A stretch of DNA of 64,000 nucleotides, from NCBI GenBank assembly GCA_012845835.1, contig JABAKD010000016.1, positions 25,529,527 to 25,593,526 of the forward strand. The letters run 5' to 3'. The notes beneath the pieces were generated by a model. That model did not search any database. It was not told where the DNA came from and worked only from the letters and a program-made list of their open reading frames with translations. Positions 47,701 through 57,315 of this stretch are shown here, one piece after another. Source of the DNA: Undaria pinnatifida (lineage: Eukaryota > Sar > Phaeophyceae > Laminariales > Alariaceae). Every line of letters starts with the position of its first letter. Position 1 is the first letter of the stretch. The translations under genes and the position numbers were made by a program.

Positions 47701-50700
47701 TGGCGATTGACTTCACTGCATGCTTTTTCGTAGCGTTGATTTGTATTTTGTAAGGAAAAAAAGTGGGTACTCGTACAGTTATAAATTGCGGCGATGCTGT
47801 GGGGCTCACTAATGGCGTGCTCATTCGAATCCGGTACGTTTGACATTTCATCTGCTTACGACCCCCGTTTCATTTGCGGTGCGTAGTAGTCGTTCTCCGT
47901 CACAATATCTCATAATAGCTCCAGGAGGAAGAATCAGCACGGGATGCCTTTGGGTAGAAAGAACGATTTCATGCTAATCATGTGAACACAGCATCCATCT
48001 AGAAACACAGCGGTTGTGTTGTAGACCAGGACCAGGTGTATGATATTACACCATTGTTACATTCTTGTGATGCGTCTCTTCGTTTCTATCTGACATTGTC
48101 GCATTGTCACGCAAATGTGTTCTCTTTTTGGGTACGCAATATTCAATGCCGATAATTGACTTTGTACGATCCGTATATACATGTAGCATGAAATTCCCAA
48201 CTGGAAAGAACGAAATAACACAAGCCTTCAACTCCCAACTATCATTAGCTGCCCCCAATTTACACAATAACTGATCGTTTGCTCCACATTACAAAAAGTG
48301 TGGGATGTCGTAATACACAATTAATGATACCAGTATGATATTTTCACTTTTGATTTTCAACAGTATCGAGCGTGTGGTATATCATACCAGGTACCGAAGG
48401 TGTTTTGCCCTCCAGACGCTTGCGTCACAGGGCAGTGTTTTGTTATTTGGTGCTGTTGCTGCTTGAACACTCGGACGAATCCTTCATCGAAATCTTATCG
48501 ATAACATTTTTTCACTTGTCGACGTATCATATGCCTAACTAAACTAATCGTATGACGTGTGAACGCTCCCGTGCAAGCGGGGCAATTAGCCCTACTCTCA
48601 AACAGTACACTTCACAACCCCCTTCAGCTCCGCGTGGCCTTTGTACATTTACACTTTGGAAAGCTTAACGACGCAATGCAATGCTTTTCCATCTGCCACT
48701 CCTTTCCCCGGCACGAGATTCGTTGTGCGAGTAGAGTTTCGGGTGCCCAAAATCAAAGGGTGACGCCCCGAAGAACACTTGCCACCCAGGCTTCGTCGAA
48801 AACTGCCATCTATCAAAATTTCCGAAAGAAAACTGCTGGAGGAAGAGGAGTAAAAGATCAGAGAGCTACAATACGTTTTCTATAGCAGCACGTGTGATAT
48901 GTACAGCAGTAGCAACTGTGATGGAGCTACGCATGTACTGTCAACGTTGCTACGAGCTCAGAGAGAGCTGCGTCTACGAGTATGTAGTCTACAGCACCGA
49001 ACGGCACATAACGTGTGATATGTACAGCAGTAATAGTAGCAGCTGCGATGGAGCTGCGCATGGGCTATCATCGTTGCTATAATACGTATGGCATGTACCA
49101 CGTACAGTATCTACAGCAGCAGCTGCTGCGGTCTTATCTTTCTACCCAGCTACGCTGTGGGCCATCGCATGTGTCCGTATTCCGTTAATAAACGGACTCT
49201 GCAACGCCCGTTCCGTTCAAAATTGCACGAACGCTGCGCGCACACATCACACTTGTCCCCTTCAGCCTTTCACCTCTCTCGAAAACCATGAAGGGTGCTG
49301 GCGCTGTTTCTCTTTCCCAACTCTCGAAAGTTTCCCCCAACAAGCGTGCGTGTGAGTGTTCCCGACCTTTTTATATTTGTTCCTACGCCTTGTGCTTAAG
49401 TGCTCGGGCTTTACAGCGTAAACGTTGGCCCTTAAGTACCAAAGACTTTCCAGCGTGAACTTTGGGGATTACGGGTTCTTAGCTTCTTATGCAGAGCTTT
49501 TTCCTCCGTGTGTTTGTTTTTGCTCTCTGGTTTTCGCCGTAGCCTTACATAATGGGTTTCTTTGTCGAAGTGTTTCCATAAGAGAGGAATGCTGCGTCCT
49601 ACCGGCTGTACGGGTTAGCCCAGCAAACGGCAGGCCAGTCGATGGCTGTTTTTTCGCAGTGCATTTGTTTACATACTCGGTATTTTCTGGGCGTCTTTGC
49701 CAGGAACTGTAGGAAAAGGGGGCTGCTTCGTTGGCAGGATCTGTACAAAGCAGGGGGTGGTGCTGCTTTTGCTTGTACGTGTTCCCGACCTTTTTTTCAT
49801 CTGTCTCTACGCGTTGGGCTTGAGTACTCAGACTTTTCAGCGTAAACTTTTGGCCTTGAGCACTCATGACTTTCCATCGTGAACTTTGAGGATGACATGT
49901 TCGTAGCTTCTTATGCTTTCCATCACGGAAGCGGATTTGGTCTGACTTTCGGCGTGGGTTTTGCACTTTTCGCGTACCTGAGTGCCAGGGAGTTACGCTG
50001 ATTGCGCTATTTGACGTTGTGGGTTTTACCCTGCAGTTGTGGTAGGATTTTTCCACATAATAAACAAACGGAATTCGTCTCTTATCCTTGAGCGCTCTCG
50101 GCGCATGCCATGCCGTCCGAATCCTTCTCCGCATTCGGCTTAAGGTCTGGCTGCTACCTTTGCCAATTGAGCGTTCCTTACATATATTGCGTTTCATCCA
50201 CGGTTTATTTATTTACGTCAATCACGGTTTTCTTTCCATTTTCTTCCCGTCTATTTCTCGCCTATCCACAACTCCACAGCTCTCCGTACTATAAACGTCC
50301 TCCTCATTTGAGTTTTGTTTCGTCTTTCCATTTCCTCTACGCAGTGCACCAACACCTACCTTCACATGTGCCTGTGCGGAAAACCACTCCCGACAAAACC
50401 CGCAATTTCCAATGGTATCTGTTTCGAGTCCATGTAGCACCTCAACCTCTTGGTGCGGTCCATTACCTTCCCTTTCTCTTAGTCACGTTCTTTTGCGCAA
50501 CTATCATGGAGGACGGGGCCGTCGGCCCCGCCCGATCCTTGTACGTACTGTGAATATGATGTGAATGCTAATGCTGTGTCAGTGGTATCCGACACTACAG
50601 AGTCCCTGTAGCTGCATTGTCTATAATCTAACTTTAACACCGTGCACGTATGATATATACATGGATTGGCCTGTGATTGCGTGGCGTGGCGCGTTCACTT

Positions 50701-53700
50701 GGCGTTGGCTTTGGACTACACACACCGGCGCAGGGGAGGGGGGAAAGGGAAAGGGCTGCAGCTGTACCACCACCGGCGGGAGATCAACCTCAGCAAGTGC
50801 TTCGTTGTCGACGCGCCTTCTTACGGCACCCGCTCCTCTTCCTTTCTCGGTGAGATATTTGTTGGAGTGCATGCAATGCTGGTATCTGATTGATTGTTGT
50901 ACCGGAATTTTTTTTTTCGCGTGTTTTTTGGTTGTCACGGTTCGTCGATGTTGATATTTGATATCGTTAGTGTTTATTTCGGAATATTTTCTTTGTCCTG
51001 GTACGTCGAAAGTATTGATCACCCTCGTACTACTTTTTTAGTGCCTATGCTGATGATTTATTATTGGCGGAGTTCATGCCCATGGTATGTGACTACTCCA
51101 GTACATGCCATGCTGGTATGGGGATGTTTTGTTAGCATGCCCACGCTAATATCTGATTATATCAGTACATGCCCATCTCGTACTGGTATTTGATTACACG
51201 CAGCGAAACAAACTCGTACGGGTATTCATACCGCCGACGAGCGGATCCTCTTGTTTCCTTTTTTGTTTTGTTTTGTTTGCGTCCCACCCGTCGGTTGGCT
51301 CTTCCTTGTGTTCGTTCCACCAGTTCCATCAGCGCCAGCGTCCCCTCAAGGTGTTTCGCGCTCGCTCTCGCTCTCGCTCTCCCCCTGCTGGTCCCTGTGT
51401 CCGCGTTCCGGCGACGTCTCCCCTCCAGGCGAGACTGGGATGCTGGTTGTGTCGGAAGAGAAGTGCTTCATGATGATGGCCAGCACAGCAGTCGAGAAAG
51501 ACGCGTGGTTGCGCGCTATTCGGCTGTGCATGAGGGACCTGTCTACCAACGTCGAGACGCGCGAGAGGATGTGCGGAAGCCAGGTGGGTGGACGGTTGGA
51601 GGAGATAGTGGCCGGGGTCACCTATGATACGACGGTAGTGCTGCGGGTGGTAATGCTGTTGTGTCGCTTGAGTGGGTGGACGACGGGATAGTTTGTGGCC
51701 GGCGCCGTCTGTGACCTGTCGCTGGTGGTAGTGGTGGTAGTTGGGTTGACGCTGTTTTGTATCTTCGGGGCTGTCGGTGTCTTATGTGTTGGGTGGCAGG
51801 TGTTGGCCTGTTTTTCTTGTTGGGGGGGTGGCTCATTGGGGTGTTTTGGTTCATTTCTTTGGTAGGTGGGTCAGTGTGGGGGCACCGTTTGACGGCACTG
51901 TCAATGCCGATGGTGATGATCAAACGTTGTCCTTCGTCTCCCAAACGTGTCCTACCTCACTGCCCGTACGGTCCGGGCCCCGTTCCTTCCTGACCGAGCA
52001 ACCCTCCTCAATCCCCCCTCCCCAAATAACAATACACACAAAAACACTCGCTCAGGAATACGACGATGAAGGGCCGCGATCGCCGGTTTCTAGCCTCGGC
52101 CGCTCATCCCGATGGTCCATAGGGTCTGGCAACGGCCCTCCCGCGGCCTCCGCGCCGCGCTCCGTCTGGGTGCCTGGAAAAGACGGACAGAAGAACATGA
52201 GGCTTGTGGACTTCTCGCTGCCCCCTTGGGCTGGGATTCGAACTTCCTGCGGATGCTTGAGCCACACGGAGCTCGTATGGGGTAGGGAGGGTCTCGCCCC
52301 CACAGGCGGGACCGGGGGGGGGGGTATGGCGGCTGGCCTTGCAGCGGCTCTGGGCATCGGAAATTCGGTGAGGGATTTAATTTTGTAAGGATGAGGCTTT
52401 TTTTACGGCGCAAAAGGGGGAGGGCGTTGGAGGAACGATGACATCTCATACGTTTTTGCTTGCACTTTTAGATTCTTGCGGTTTGGGACTTGGATTTGAA
52501 GTTTTGAGTCTGTATGTCGTAGCGTGGGTTCCACAAGGAACGGCGTGTTTTTTTGATGAAGTTTTGTCGTTCTTGGTGGTTTACTGCGTTTCGTTGATGG
52601 GATGCCACGGCGGTGGTGTAAACGATATCGGCCGGGAAAAAACGCGACGTTTGCCGGTCCGTCAGTGGTGGGGCATAGAACATGGCATCCCGGATTGTTT
52701 GCATGCCGTTTTTTTCTTATTTTTTCGGCGGCCAACGCAAAGCTACTTCTCCAAAGCTTTTGATGCTGTTCGCTTCTTTGTCGGCAGTACGAACAAAAGT
52801 CGATGGTATGCATTTTCCGTTTTTCTTATGAGTTCGTGGTTGGCGTCGTCATCTCGGACTTATAGTACCGCCGGCGTTGAATTGTCGTCGGTGGTGCGGT
52901 GAGGCGTAGCTGAGTTTTATGTTGCCGTGGGTCTGTTTAATGTATTGAACATCGTCGTCCTCGCGGGTCGGAGAAGAACACCGTACGCACCGCCGCGCGA
53001 TGTCCCTCGCAAGGAACACATAAGGCATCATTTCGCCGCCTTCCCCCCGCGCCCCGCTCCCGTCGAGGAGGTTCGATGGCGCCACCGATGCTTGTGGATA
53101 CATCTGCTCAACCGCCTCCCGTGGCGTGTTATCGTTTGTTGCTCGCGTCAACAGCAACAGCAGCAGCAGTACCAACCCAAGCAAGAGAACGATAACGACA
53201 ATGTCGACAACAGCAGGCAGTCCGGCGGAGCTCCACAGCCAAGCAGCGATGGAGAGGCACCCCGGAAGGTGGGACAGACCCGGACATGTCCGTGGTTTTG
53301 CCGGATATTACGATTTTTCAAGGGTATTCCTTCGTTATGCGGGATCTTCGATACCAGGTATCCTTGTTTGGTGGGTGTCCTTAGTTTTGATACATGCATC
53401 CTTCGTTTTGGTGGGTGCTTCCTTCATTTGTGCGGTGCAATCCTTTTGACGGATGTATCCTTCGCTTTTGGCGATACGATCTTTTTGACGGGTATATCCT
53501 TCGTTTCTGGCGGGTATACCCTTTTTGGTGGGTATACCTTTCTTTTTGGCGTATACATCTTTTGTTTAGGTGGATGCATCGTTCATTTTGCAGGGTTATC
53601 ATAGGTTTGTCGGGTATATCCGTGTTAGCGGAAGGTGTGACATGGCCTCATTAACTCATTTCAACATTTAGCGTCGCACCCGTTAGGCCAATACAATCGA

Positions 53701-56700
53701 AGTAATATGCATCATGTGCACGGACGTGGGTGAATGCATAAGTAGATGGTATGCGTAGATTGGTTGATTAGATGTTTTGGGGCACTGACGTGTTGTCGAT
53801 ATCGGTGACAACAGCCTTTCGACATGTGCATGGGTGCGTCAACCCCACAACGTCGACATGTGCATGGATACGTATAGATGATAGATGGTGGGTAGCCTGG
53901 TACCTCTGGATCGCTAACTCGAGACATACTAGTCTATACAGATAATAGTCTATACATGCTAGGTTCAGATACCCATAAAAGCCGGAGGATACCAGTTGTA
54001 CCATGTACATGCACTTGCTATAGGTAAAATGTGGATGCATACCACAGTGCCAAAACCTAGATACCATGGTACCGGTACATGCTACTCTGCCTACACACTT
54101 CTGTAGATGATGTATAGTCCGCGTAGTCTACGGACGTACGTAAACAATAACCGTCAACACAACCAGATATGTTTCTAGTGGGAGAGATGCACGGGTTGTA
54201 GTGGTACTGGCTATAACAAACCTGGCCACTTCTGCCATCGCCGGCATGGCAACGACCCACTTCATGATAGTCATGATCGCCATCCCCTCGTCTTGCCATC
54301 GCTGTTTGACCGCAACTACGCAAGGTGTCTTGCGTCATCTCGATGAGGCCGTTCGAGCCCATGGGGCTTCGCTTGCGAGACGTGCACCCAGGGTGCGGAG
54401 GAGGGGTTGTCGTGGTAGGGTTTGAGCCGAAGTCGGCGGGCAAGAGAGCTGGCATGCAGCAGGGGGATCGCATCACGGACGTAGACGGTGAGATGCGCCG
54501 GTAGATGCATCGGTCACCCACCCCTGTATGTAATATGCTGTTCCCGCTTTTGTCGTTGCCTGGTTTTGGCGCTTCCCTCCTGTCTTTCTTCGCTCTATTT
54601 CGTCATTTGCTGTTTTGCTCTTCTTGTACATGTAGCGTCCTGTGGCTCTGTACCAGATGCCTCTCTGTTGTAACTTTTTTTTTTATTATTATCTTCGGCG
54701 GATGGTTGTAACGTTTTCTGTCCGGGCCTCCCTCTACTTGTTACTTCTTTTTCGTTTTTGATGTATGTTCCTCTTTCTCTTTCTCGTTTGTGTTTGTGTT
54801 TTATGTTTTTCATTTTATAGTTCCCCCTTATCTCGTGGCCTCCACTTTTTTTCTGTCTCTTTGTACCTCTTGTGCCCCCCCTCTGTTTCTGTCCGCCTGT
54901 TTGCCTCCGTTTCTTTGCCGCTCTTCCTCCAGGAGGTTCGGCCTAAGCAAGTACCCTTTTTTCATCGGTCTAATAGCACACATTCCTGGAGATTCCTGGC
55001 TTGCGAACGTATGCCCGCTCTCTTTGGGGGTTGTCAACTTTATTTCGTCTTGTCTTGAGGGCGTCTCCCTCTTCATCGAACTATGGAACAAGCCGCCCGC
55101 TATCGTTAGCGCCAATGTAACGCTAAAAATCCATCGAATTCTTGTTCGATGGTGAAGAAGGGACAGCCTGCTTTCGCAGTGGTTGTCACGGCCGTCTTCT
55201 TTCCTTTTTTATTTTGTCCCTCTCCTTTTTCTTCCCTGTTACATCCACACTGTTTGCGACTGGTGTGTACCCAAAAGCGTTGTTGCCGTACGAAACAAGC
55301 TCTTGATACTTTTAATGATGTTACGCCTTGTTCCTCTTCCCCCTCGTCACGTTATTCGCGACGCGACGTGTGATGGATTGTCTCTGTGGGCTGTGGCTTT
55401 GCGTGACATGCCATTGTTTACGGTACCTACCCCCCTCGCCTTTCACGCTTTACCACCCTTTCTGCGCGAGACAAGGGATGGCTTACGGTCCCTCCCCCCA
55501 CCCCCCACCCCTTCCCCCGCGTGCTTTACCGCACCTTCTCCACGAGAAGCGCGATTGCTTGCGGTAACTGCCCCTCTCCCCCCACCTCCCACGCATCACC
55601 ATACCGCAATGTCGCTGGCTATGTCGGTTGGTTTGACTCTTCATTTCTTCCACGGCCGTTTTTCTCCTCCGCCTTAAGGAATTTCTGTGTCGAAGACATC
55701 CGACATCGTCTGGGCCCTCATGCAACCTAGAATGGGCGCGGACGACGCCCCGGGCAGAGCAGTCCACCTGGCGGCACTTCGCGGTTTTCCCAAAAGCGAG
55801 AAGCCGTGGCTGCAGCCTCTGACGGTCGACCCCTCGCCGTTGCCCACAGTCCTGTCACCGCCAAGCAGCGCTGTCGAGTCTCGAAGCGACGAGGAGCCTC
55901 CAGCTGCCGCTTTGACTGCACCTGGATCCAGAACTTTCTTTAGCGCGGATGGGACGCCCACGTCTAGGAAAAACTTCGGGCGCAGTAACAGCTGTGGTGG
56001 TATTGGTGGTGTTCGCCGTCGTGGCGGTGGTGGTGGTGGCGGTGGTGCTCCGGGCAGTATCGGCAGTGGTAGTGGATGCGGCGGCTGTGTGAGCTTGCCA
56101 AGCAGCAGCATGCTGATGGAGGAGGCACCGCCCGCGGGTATTATATCGACGGCGGTGGAGATGCTGCCTCCTCCTATTCCGCCCCCCCGCGCTTCGTATT
56201 TAGCGTACGACACGCAACCTACAGTGCACGCTGCGCAGATTGCGCATGATTTGCACGATACGCGTAGCATGCAGCCGAGAGTCGCAGGGCTGTTGATAGC
56301 TCCGCCAAGCCCGGAGACCAAGGCGGACTTTTCCGGCGGAGAATTTAGCATGGACTTTAGCATGGATTCGAGCCGGTCAGGCGAATACACAATAGATTCC
56401 GCGGACAGCAGTGCGGGAGCCGCTCTGCGTGGCCCCGCCCCGAAGCAGGCGAACGTTAACGCTGGCGGTGACCCGGCGAAACCATTCACGGAGCACGCCG
56501 TAAAGAGTCTGCGACGACAACCCCAGTACCACCAGGAGCAGCAGCACCAGCAGGAAGAACAGAGGGGTTCCCCGGGGAGCATGGGCGTGGGTAGTGCGCT
56601 GGCGGCGTGCTGGACTTGCCAGACGGATGACCCCTTCCAGGTGTCGGACGATGAGGTCTCAAAACCGACCGAGTACAGCCATTCGGACGCTTGGGCGACC

Positions 56701-57315
56701 GTCCAGAACCCGGTCGTGGAAACGCTGAGGGGAGCGGTTGCCGGAACTTGCGTCGGTGATTCTGATGATGGGGGAGAGGGGACGGAGCGGCAGGGACGGG
56801 GAGTGGAGCGGGTTGAAGACGTCGAGGAGGTGGAGGAAGTGGAGGAGGAAGAGGAGGGATCACAGGACTCGCGTTCGGGCTCGAGCGCGGGGTCGTCCAT
56901 GTTCCTCACGGCCGTGTCGCCGTCGCGCATCCCCCCTCCGCTTGTCTCAATGGCCTCTACGCTCCCCCCGCCTCCGATTTCGATGGCCTCGTCTGTGGTG
57001 TCGGGCTCTTTCTCCAACCCGTGGTACTCTCCTACCAACTCGAACGCCGGCACACCGGACACCTCCATGTCTTGGCTCAAGCCGCTGCCGCCGCCCCCAC
57101 CCCGCAGAGACTCCACGGCCGACGTTCAGCAGGTGGAGGCAGCGCCTCAGTCGTCGTCCAGGCTCTCTCCGCCACCTCCTACCGCTTCCGCCCGCGGCAA
57201 CATGGCTCTGGCGTACCCATCTGGACGGTGGGTGCAAACGCCACCCTATGGGGAGCCTAAGGGTAGCCCCGGGCCGGAGATTGCCACAGTCGTGGAAAAA
57301 GCTAGAGGTTTTTGA
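22805..57315 (+). CDS. Rho guanine nucleotide exchange factor, DH-PH-PDZ, thirteen exons
   Basis: DH-PH proteins load GTP onto Rho-family GTPases and act on membranes and the actin cytoskeleton. Thirteen exons join in phase to 1179 residues plus stop. The DH domain is residues about 14-290: CR1 AVAELLSTEATYVSDMK, LIFANVKQLANFNRQFL, LKMYSLYVNNFDRA, and CR3 FLILPVQRIPRYRLLLETI. The PH domain is about 300-430 with HFVLFNDLLVYG and the invariant Trp of its C-terminal helix (W413 in EKDAWLRAI). The PDZ is 581-670, with loop GLRL at 594-597 and AGMQQGDRITDVDG. The tail 671-1179 is Pro/Ser/Gly-rich with an acidic run near 1012-1027 and PPPPPPRR near 1102. ATG 22805 is the first in frame after a TGA. 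The substrate GTPase cannot be told. Confidence 0.9.
23794..23911 (+). CDS. RhoGEF exon 2 (end of DH CR1)
   Basis: Begins LLVDVFVLPLERWAKDLEAE after GGGCAG and ends in a single G before GTGAGT. Joined to exon 1 it gives the standard DH first helix. The 887-bp intron before it has no repeat I recognise. Confidence 0.88.
23912..27788. other. RhoGEF intron 2, first part
   Basis: This intron spans 15.85 kb. This part has short TTG-rich tracts (24320, 26850-26892), and a tandem of about 22 bp with GATACTAATATTATTAGT at 26723-26765. No gene is recognised. Confidence 0.5.
27789..27935 (+). mobile_element. tRNA-derived SINE-like element, third type
   Basis: It has the head CCGGTCGCCCCGGTGGTCTA, as in the copy at 20 kb, and a perfect B box GAGTTCGAATCC. 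Between them an AT-rich stretch with ATTAATGG words departs from a tRNA fold. There is no clear A tail, so the right border is a guess. Confidence 0.5.
28401..28490. repeat. 30-bp tandem repeat, three copies
   Basis: The unit contains CGATTTGCGTGGAGCGTACG and CCAACCACCT. The three copies differ at only a few bases. Confidence 0.9.
28816..29849. repeat. Inverted pair of short-peptide repeats
   Basis: The left arm (28816-28892) and right arm (29772-29849) are inverted copies of about 75 bp, both starting GCAGCTTGCAAAGATGAG. Read inward each encodes a start of the form MS(V/F)DLKFVELTA then FFIK. They could be long terminal inverted repeats of a 1-kb element or two independent copies. No target duplication is seen. 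Confidence 0.55.
29226..29290. repeat. CTG-rich trinucleotide repeat
   Basis: CTGCTGCTG runs broken by CTACTG and CGGCTG, between the two inverted repeats. Confidence 0.9.
29850..31282. other. RhoGEF intron 2, middle part, nothing recognised
   Basis: No gene or bounded repeat is recognised. Short ATTAATA and TACCAGGTA words occur. Confidence 0.5.
31283..31592 (-). mobile_element. tRNA-derived SINE, copy C
   Basis: Same family as copy A, with a clear (ATTTT)n tail on the plus strand at 31283-31310, that is an A-rich tail on the SINE strand. Confidence 0.82.
32338..34150 (+). repeat. Long repeat, copy 1 (partner at 48.5-50.5 kb)
   Basis: The left end (GTGTGAACGCTCC...CCTACTCTCAAA) and the right 600 bp (33505-34150) match 48558-48620 and 49940-50535. 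The middle differs, with CTG-rich tracts (32710-32745). The right part includes GTCTGACTTTCGGCGTGGGT and TTCGTCTTTCCATTTCCTCT. No protein is recognised. Confidence 0.7.
34490..35000 (+). repeat. Short-peptide repeat family, copy 5
   Basis: Two tandem left units, then the full right part with TCAATGAGGACACACAACCC and GCTTGCAAAGATGAGTTTCG. The peptide frame is MSFDKIVDLTAGVYFYFYNI and stops. A GCTCCGCTCCGCGGGCGGCT hairpin follows directly. Confidence 0.75.
34986..35720 (+). repeat. Long repeat, copy 2 (partner at 18.1-19.5 kb)
   Basis: It follows the peptide repeat directly, as the partner follows a similar GC-rich hairpin. It ends near a (GATAT)n run at 35694-35721. Confidence 0.65.
36152..36423. 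repeat. 22-bp minisatellite
   Basis: About twelve copies of a unit alternating ATCACAATACC and ATTATAATACC. The copies touch one another, with no spacers. Confidence 0.92.
37342..38023. mobile_element. Harbinger-like non-autonomous DNA transposon
   Basis: The ends GGCCATTTCTTATGCAGTCG and its reverse complement form an inverted repeat of about 22 bp, continuing imperfectly for 50 bp. TCA lies outside both ends, fitting a 3-bp target duplication. Just inside each end the CAGTCGAAAACGG words form secondary hairpins. The 680-bp body has no transposase. The superfamily is inferred only from the GGCC ends and 3-bp duplication. Confidence 0.7.
38766..38909. repeat. Tandem duplication of about 70 bp
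   Basis: Two diverged copies share CTGCGTC(A/G)AACG, GACGAGA and ACTTTGACTC.TCTTGCCCC. Confidence 0.65.
39763..40094 (+). CDS. RhoGEF exon 3 (DH helix 2 and insert)
   Basis: It completes the split codon to Asp and reads DCTLIFANVKQLANFNRQFL. An insert of about 70 residues follows: acidic and Ala-rich (AAAAEAAEATAAASS), ending before QMLEVFLKSAPFLK, where the DH fold resumes. The donor is GTGCGA in phase 0. Confidence 0.9.
41030..41815. repeat. Degenerate CCAACCGAATC minisatellite
   Basis: The word CAACCGAATC recurs roughly every 25-35 bases for nearly 800 bp in RhoGEF intron 3. Unit length and spacing drift, so it is old. Confidence 0.85.
41820..41985. repeat. Two further tandem arrays before exon 4
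   Basis: First, about five copies of GATCGCTACTGAA (41825-41890). Then about four copies of a 20-bp unit with ATATTAATACATGTC (41910-41985). Together with the array before them they fill the end of intron 3. Confidence 0.85.
42063..42221 (+). CDS. RhoGEF exon 4 (DH core)
   Basis: MYSLYVNNFDRARERLTSLE then FLTACERQ and LRDFLILPVQ, the classic central DH segment. The Met is internal; the acceptor is CGCAG. The donor GTACCG is one of two here that are not GTG. Confidence 0.93.
42552..42864 (-). mobile_element. tRNA-derived SINE, copy D
   Basis: Same family as copy A, in RhoGEF intron 4, with the T-rich tail side at 42552-42572. Confidence 0.8.
43305..43460 (+). CDS. RhoGEF exon 5 (DH CR3)
   Basis: RIPRYRLLLETILQHTP opens the exon after CGTAG and completes the PVQRIPRY signature with exon 4. 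It ends in the long last DH helix, VSLQRQKHK. Confidence 0.95.
43672..43755 (+). CDS. RhoGEF exon 6 (DH-PH junction)
   Basis: Twenty-eight codons, VYELQQEFGGANFVTASRIF to REGDLSK, which is the first PH strand. Confidence 0.9.
44292..44383 (+). CDS. RhoGEF exon 7 (PH strands 2-3)
   Basis: VARNGVEKLHFVLFNDLLVY, a typical PH hairpin after a DH. It ends with 2 bases of an Arg codon before GTAGGT. Confidence 0.93.
44384..48545. other. RhoGEF intron 7, first part, nothing recognised
   Basis: Part of a 6.35-kb intron. No gene or bounded repeat is recognised. Confidence 0.5.
48546..50535 (+). repeat. Long repeat, copy 2 (partner at 32.3-34.2 kb)
   Basis: Both ends match the partner. Unlike the partner, this copy has a direct repeat of about 140 bp at 49348-49495 and 49783-49915, each with TGTTCCCGACCTTTTT, CAGCGTAAAC and TAGCTTCTTATGC. 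Confidence 0.7.
50734..50849 (+). CDS. RhoGEF exon 8 (PH middle)
   Basis: One base completes Arg, then GGGKGKGLQLYHHRREINLS. The acceptor choice at CGCAG is fixed by the phase requirement. It lies 6.35 kb after exon 7. Confidence 0.85.
51429..51583 (+). CDS. RhoGEF exon 9 (PH end)
   Basis: GETGMLVVSEEKCFMMMAST, then VEKDAWLRAIRLCMRDLS, the last strand and C-terminal helix with W413. Confidence 0.93.
52056..52367 (+). CDS. RhoGEF exon 10 (linker)
   Basis: 104 codons in phase 0, EYDDEGPRSPVSSLGRSSRW onward. Ser/Pro/Gly-rich, with RSSRWS-type phosphorylation-like sites, ending ALGIGNS before GTGAGG. No domain is recognised. The frame and both splice sites fit, but the exact end is less sure than in the domains. 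Confidence 0.7.
53155..53268 (+). CDS. RhoGEF exon 11 (Gln-rich linker)
   Basis: Thirty-eight codons from a CAACAG repeat: QQQQQYQPKQENDNDNVDNS to EAPRK. The phase-0 donor fits exon 12. The frame is open upstream to about 52927, so the exon may begin earlier. Confidence 0.55.
53325..53620. repeat. Degenerate GGTGGGTATACC-type minisatellite
   Basis: Units of about 24 bp alternating TCCTTCGTTTTGG and CGGGTATA fill much of RhoGEF intron 11. Confidence 0.8.
54325..54487 (+). CDS. RhoGEF exon 12 (first half of PDZ)
   Basis: It reads VSCVISMRPFEPMGLRLRDV, then GGGVVVVGFEPKSAGKRAG and MQQGDRITDVDG with its last codon split before GTGAGA. It is hidden among longer ORFs in other frames. Pattern and phase both fit a PDZ. 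Confidence 0.88.
55679..57315 (+). CDS. RhoGEF exon 13 (second half of PDZ and long tail)
   Basis: After a strong pyrimidine tract and TTAAG it completes Gly and reads ISVSKTSDIVWALMQPRM, ending the PDZ at GRAVHLAALRG. Then 509 residues of low complexity: Gly runs, PPPIPPP, a Gln-rich stretch, an acidic run EEVEEVEEEEEG, and PPPPPPRRDS. TGA is at 57313. An accidental 480-codon ORF runs antisense. Confidence 0.88.

Noticed and set aside
52056..52367. FYVE or other zinc finger after the PH domain
   Set aside because: A WVPG start and a CGC pair suggested it, but the needed cysteine pairs and the basic RRHHCR motif are missing.
53300..53620. ORF with repeated Phe/Gly units
   Set aside because: It is a translation of a minisatellite in RhoGEF intron 11.
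55674..57116. 480-codon ORF on the minus strand
   Set aside because: It is antisense to the GC-rich RhoGEF last exon, where stop codons are rare on both strands. It has no motif, while the sense frame completes a PDZ.
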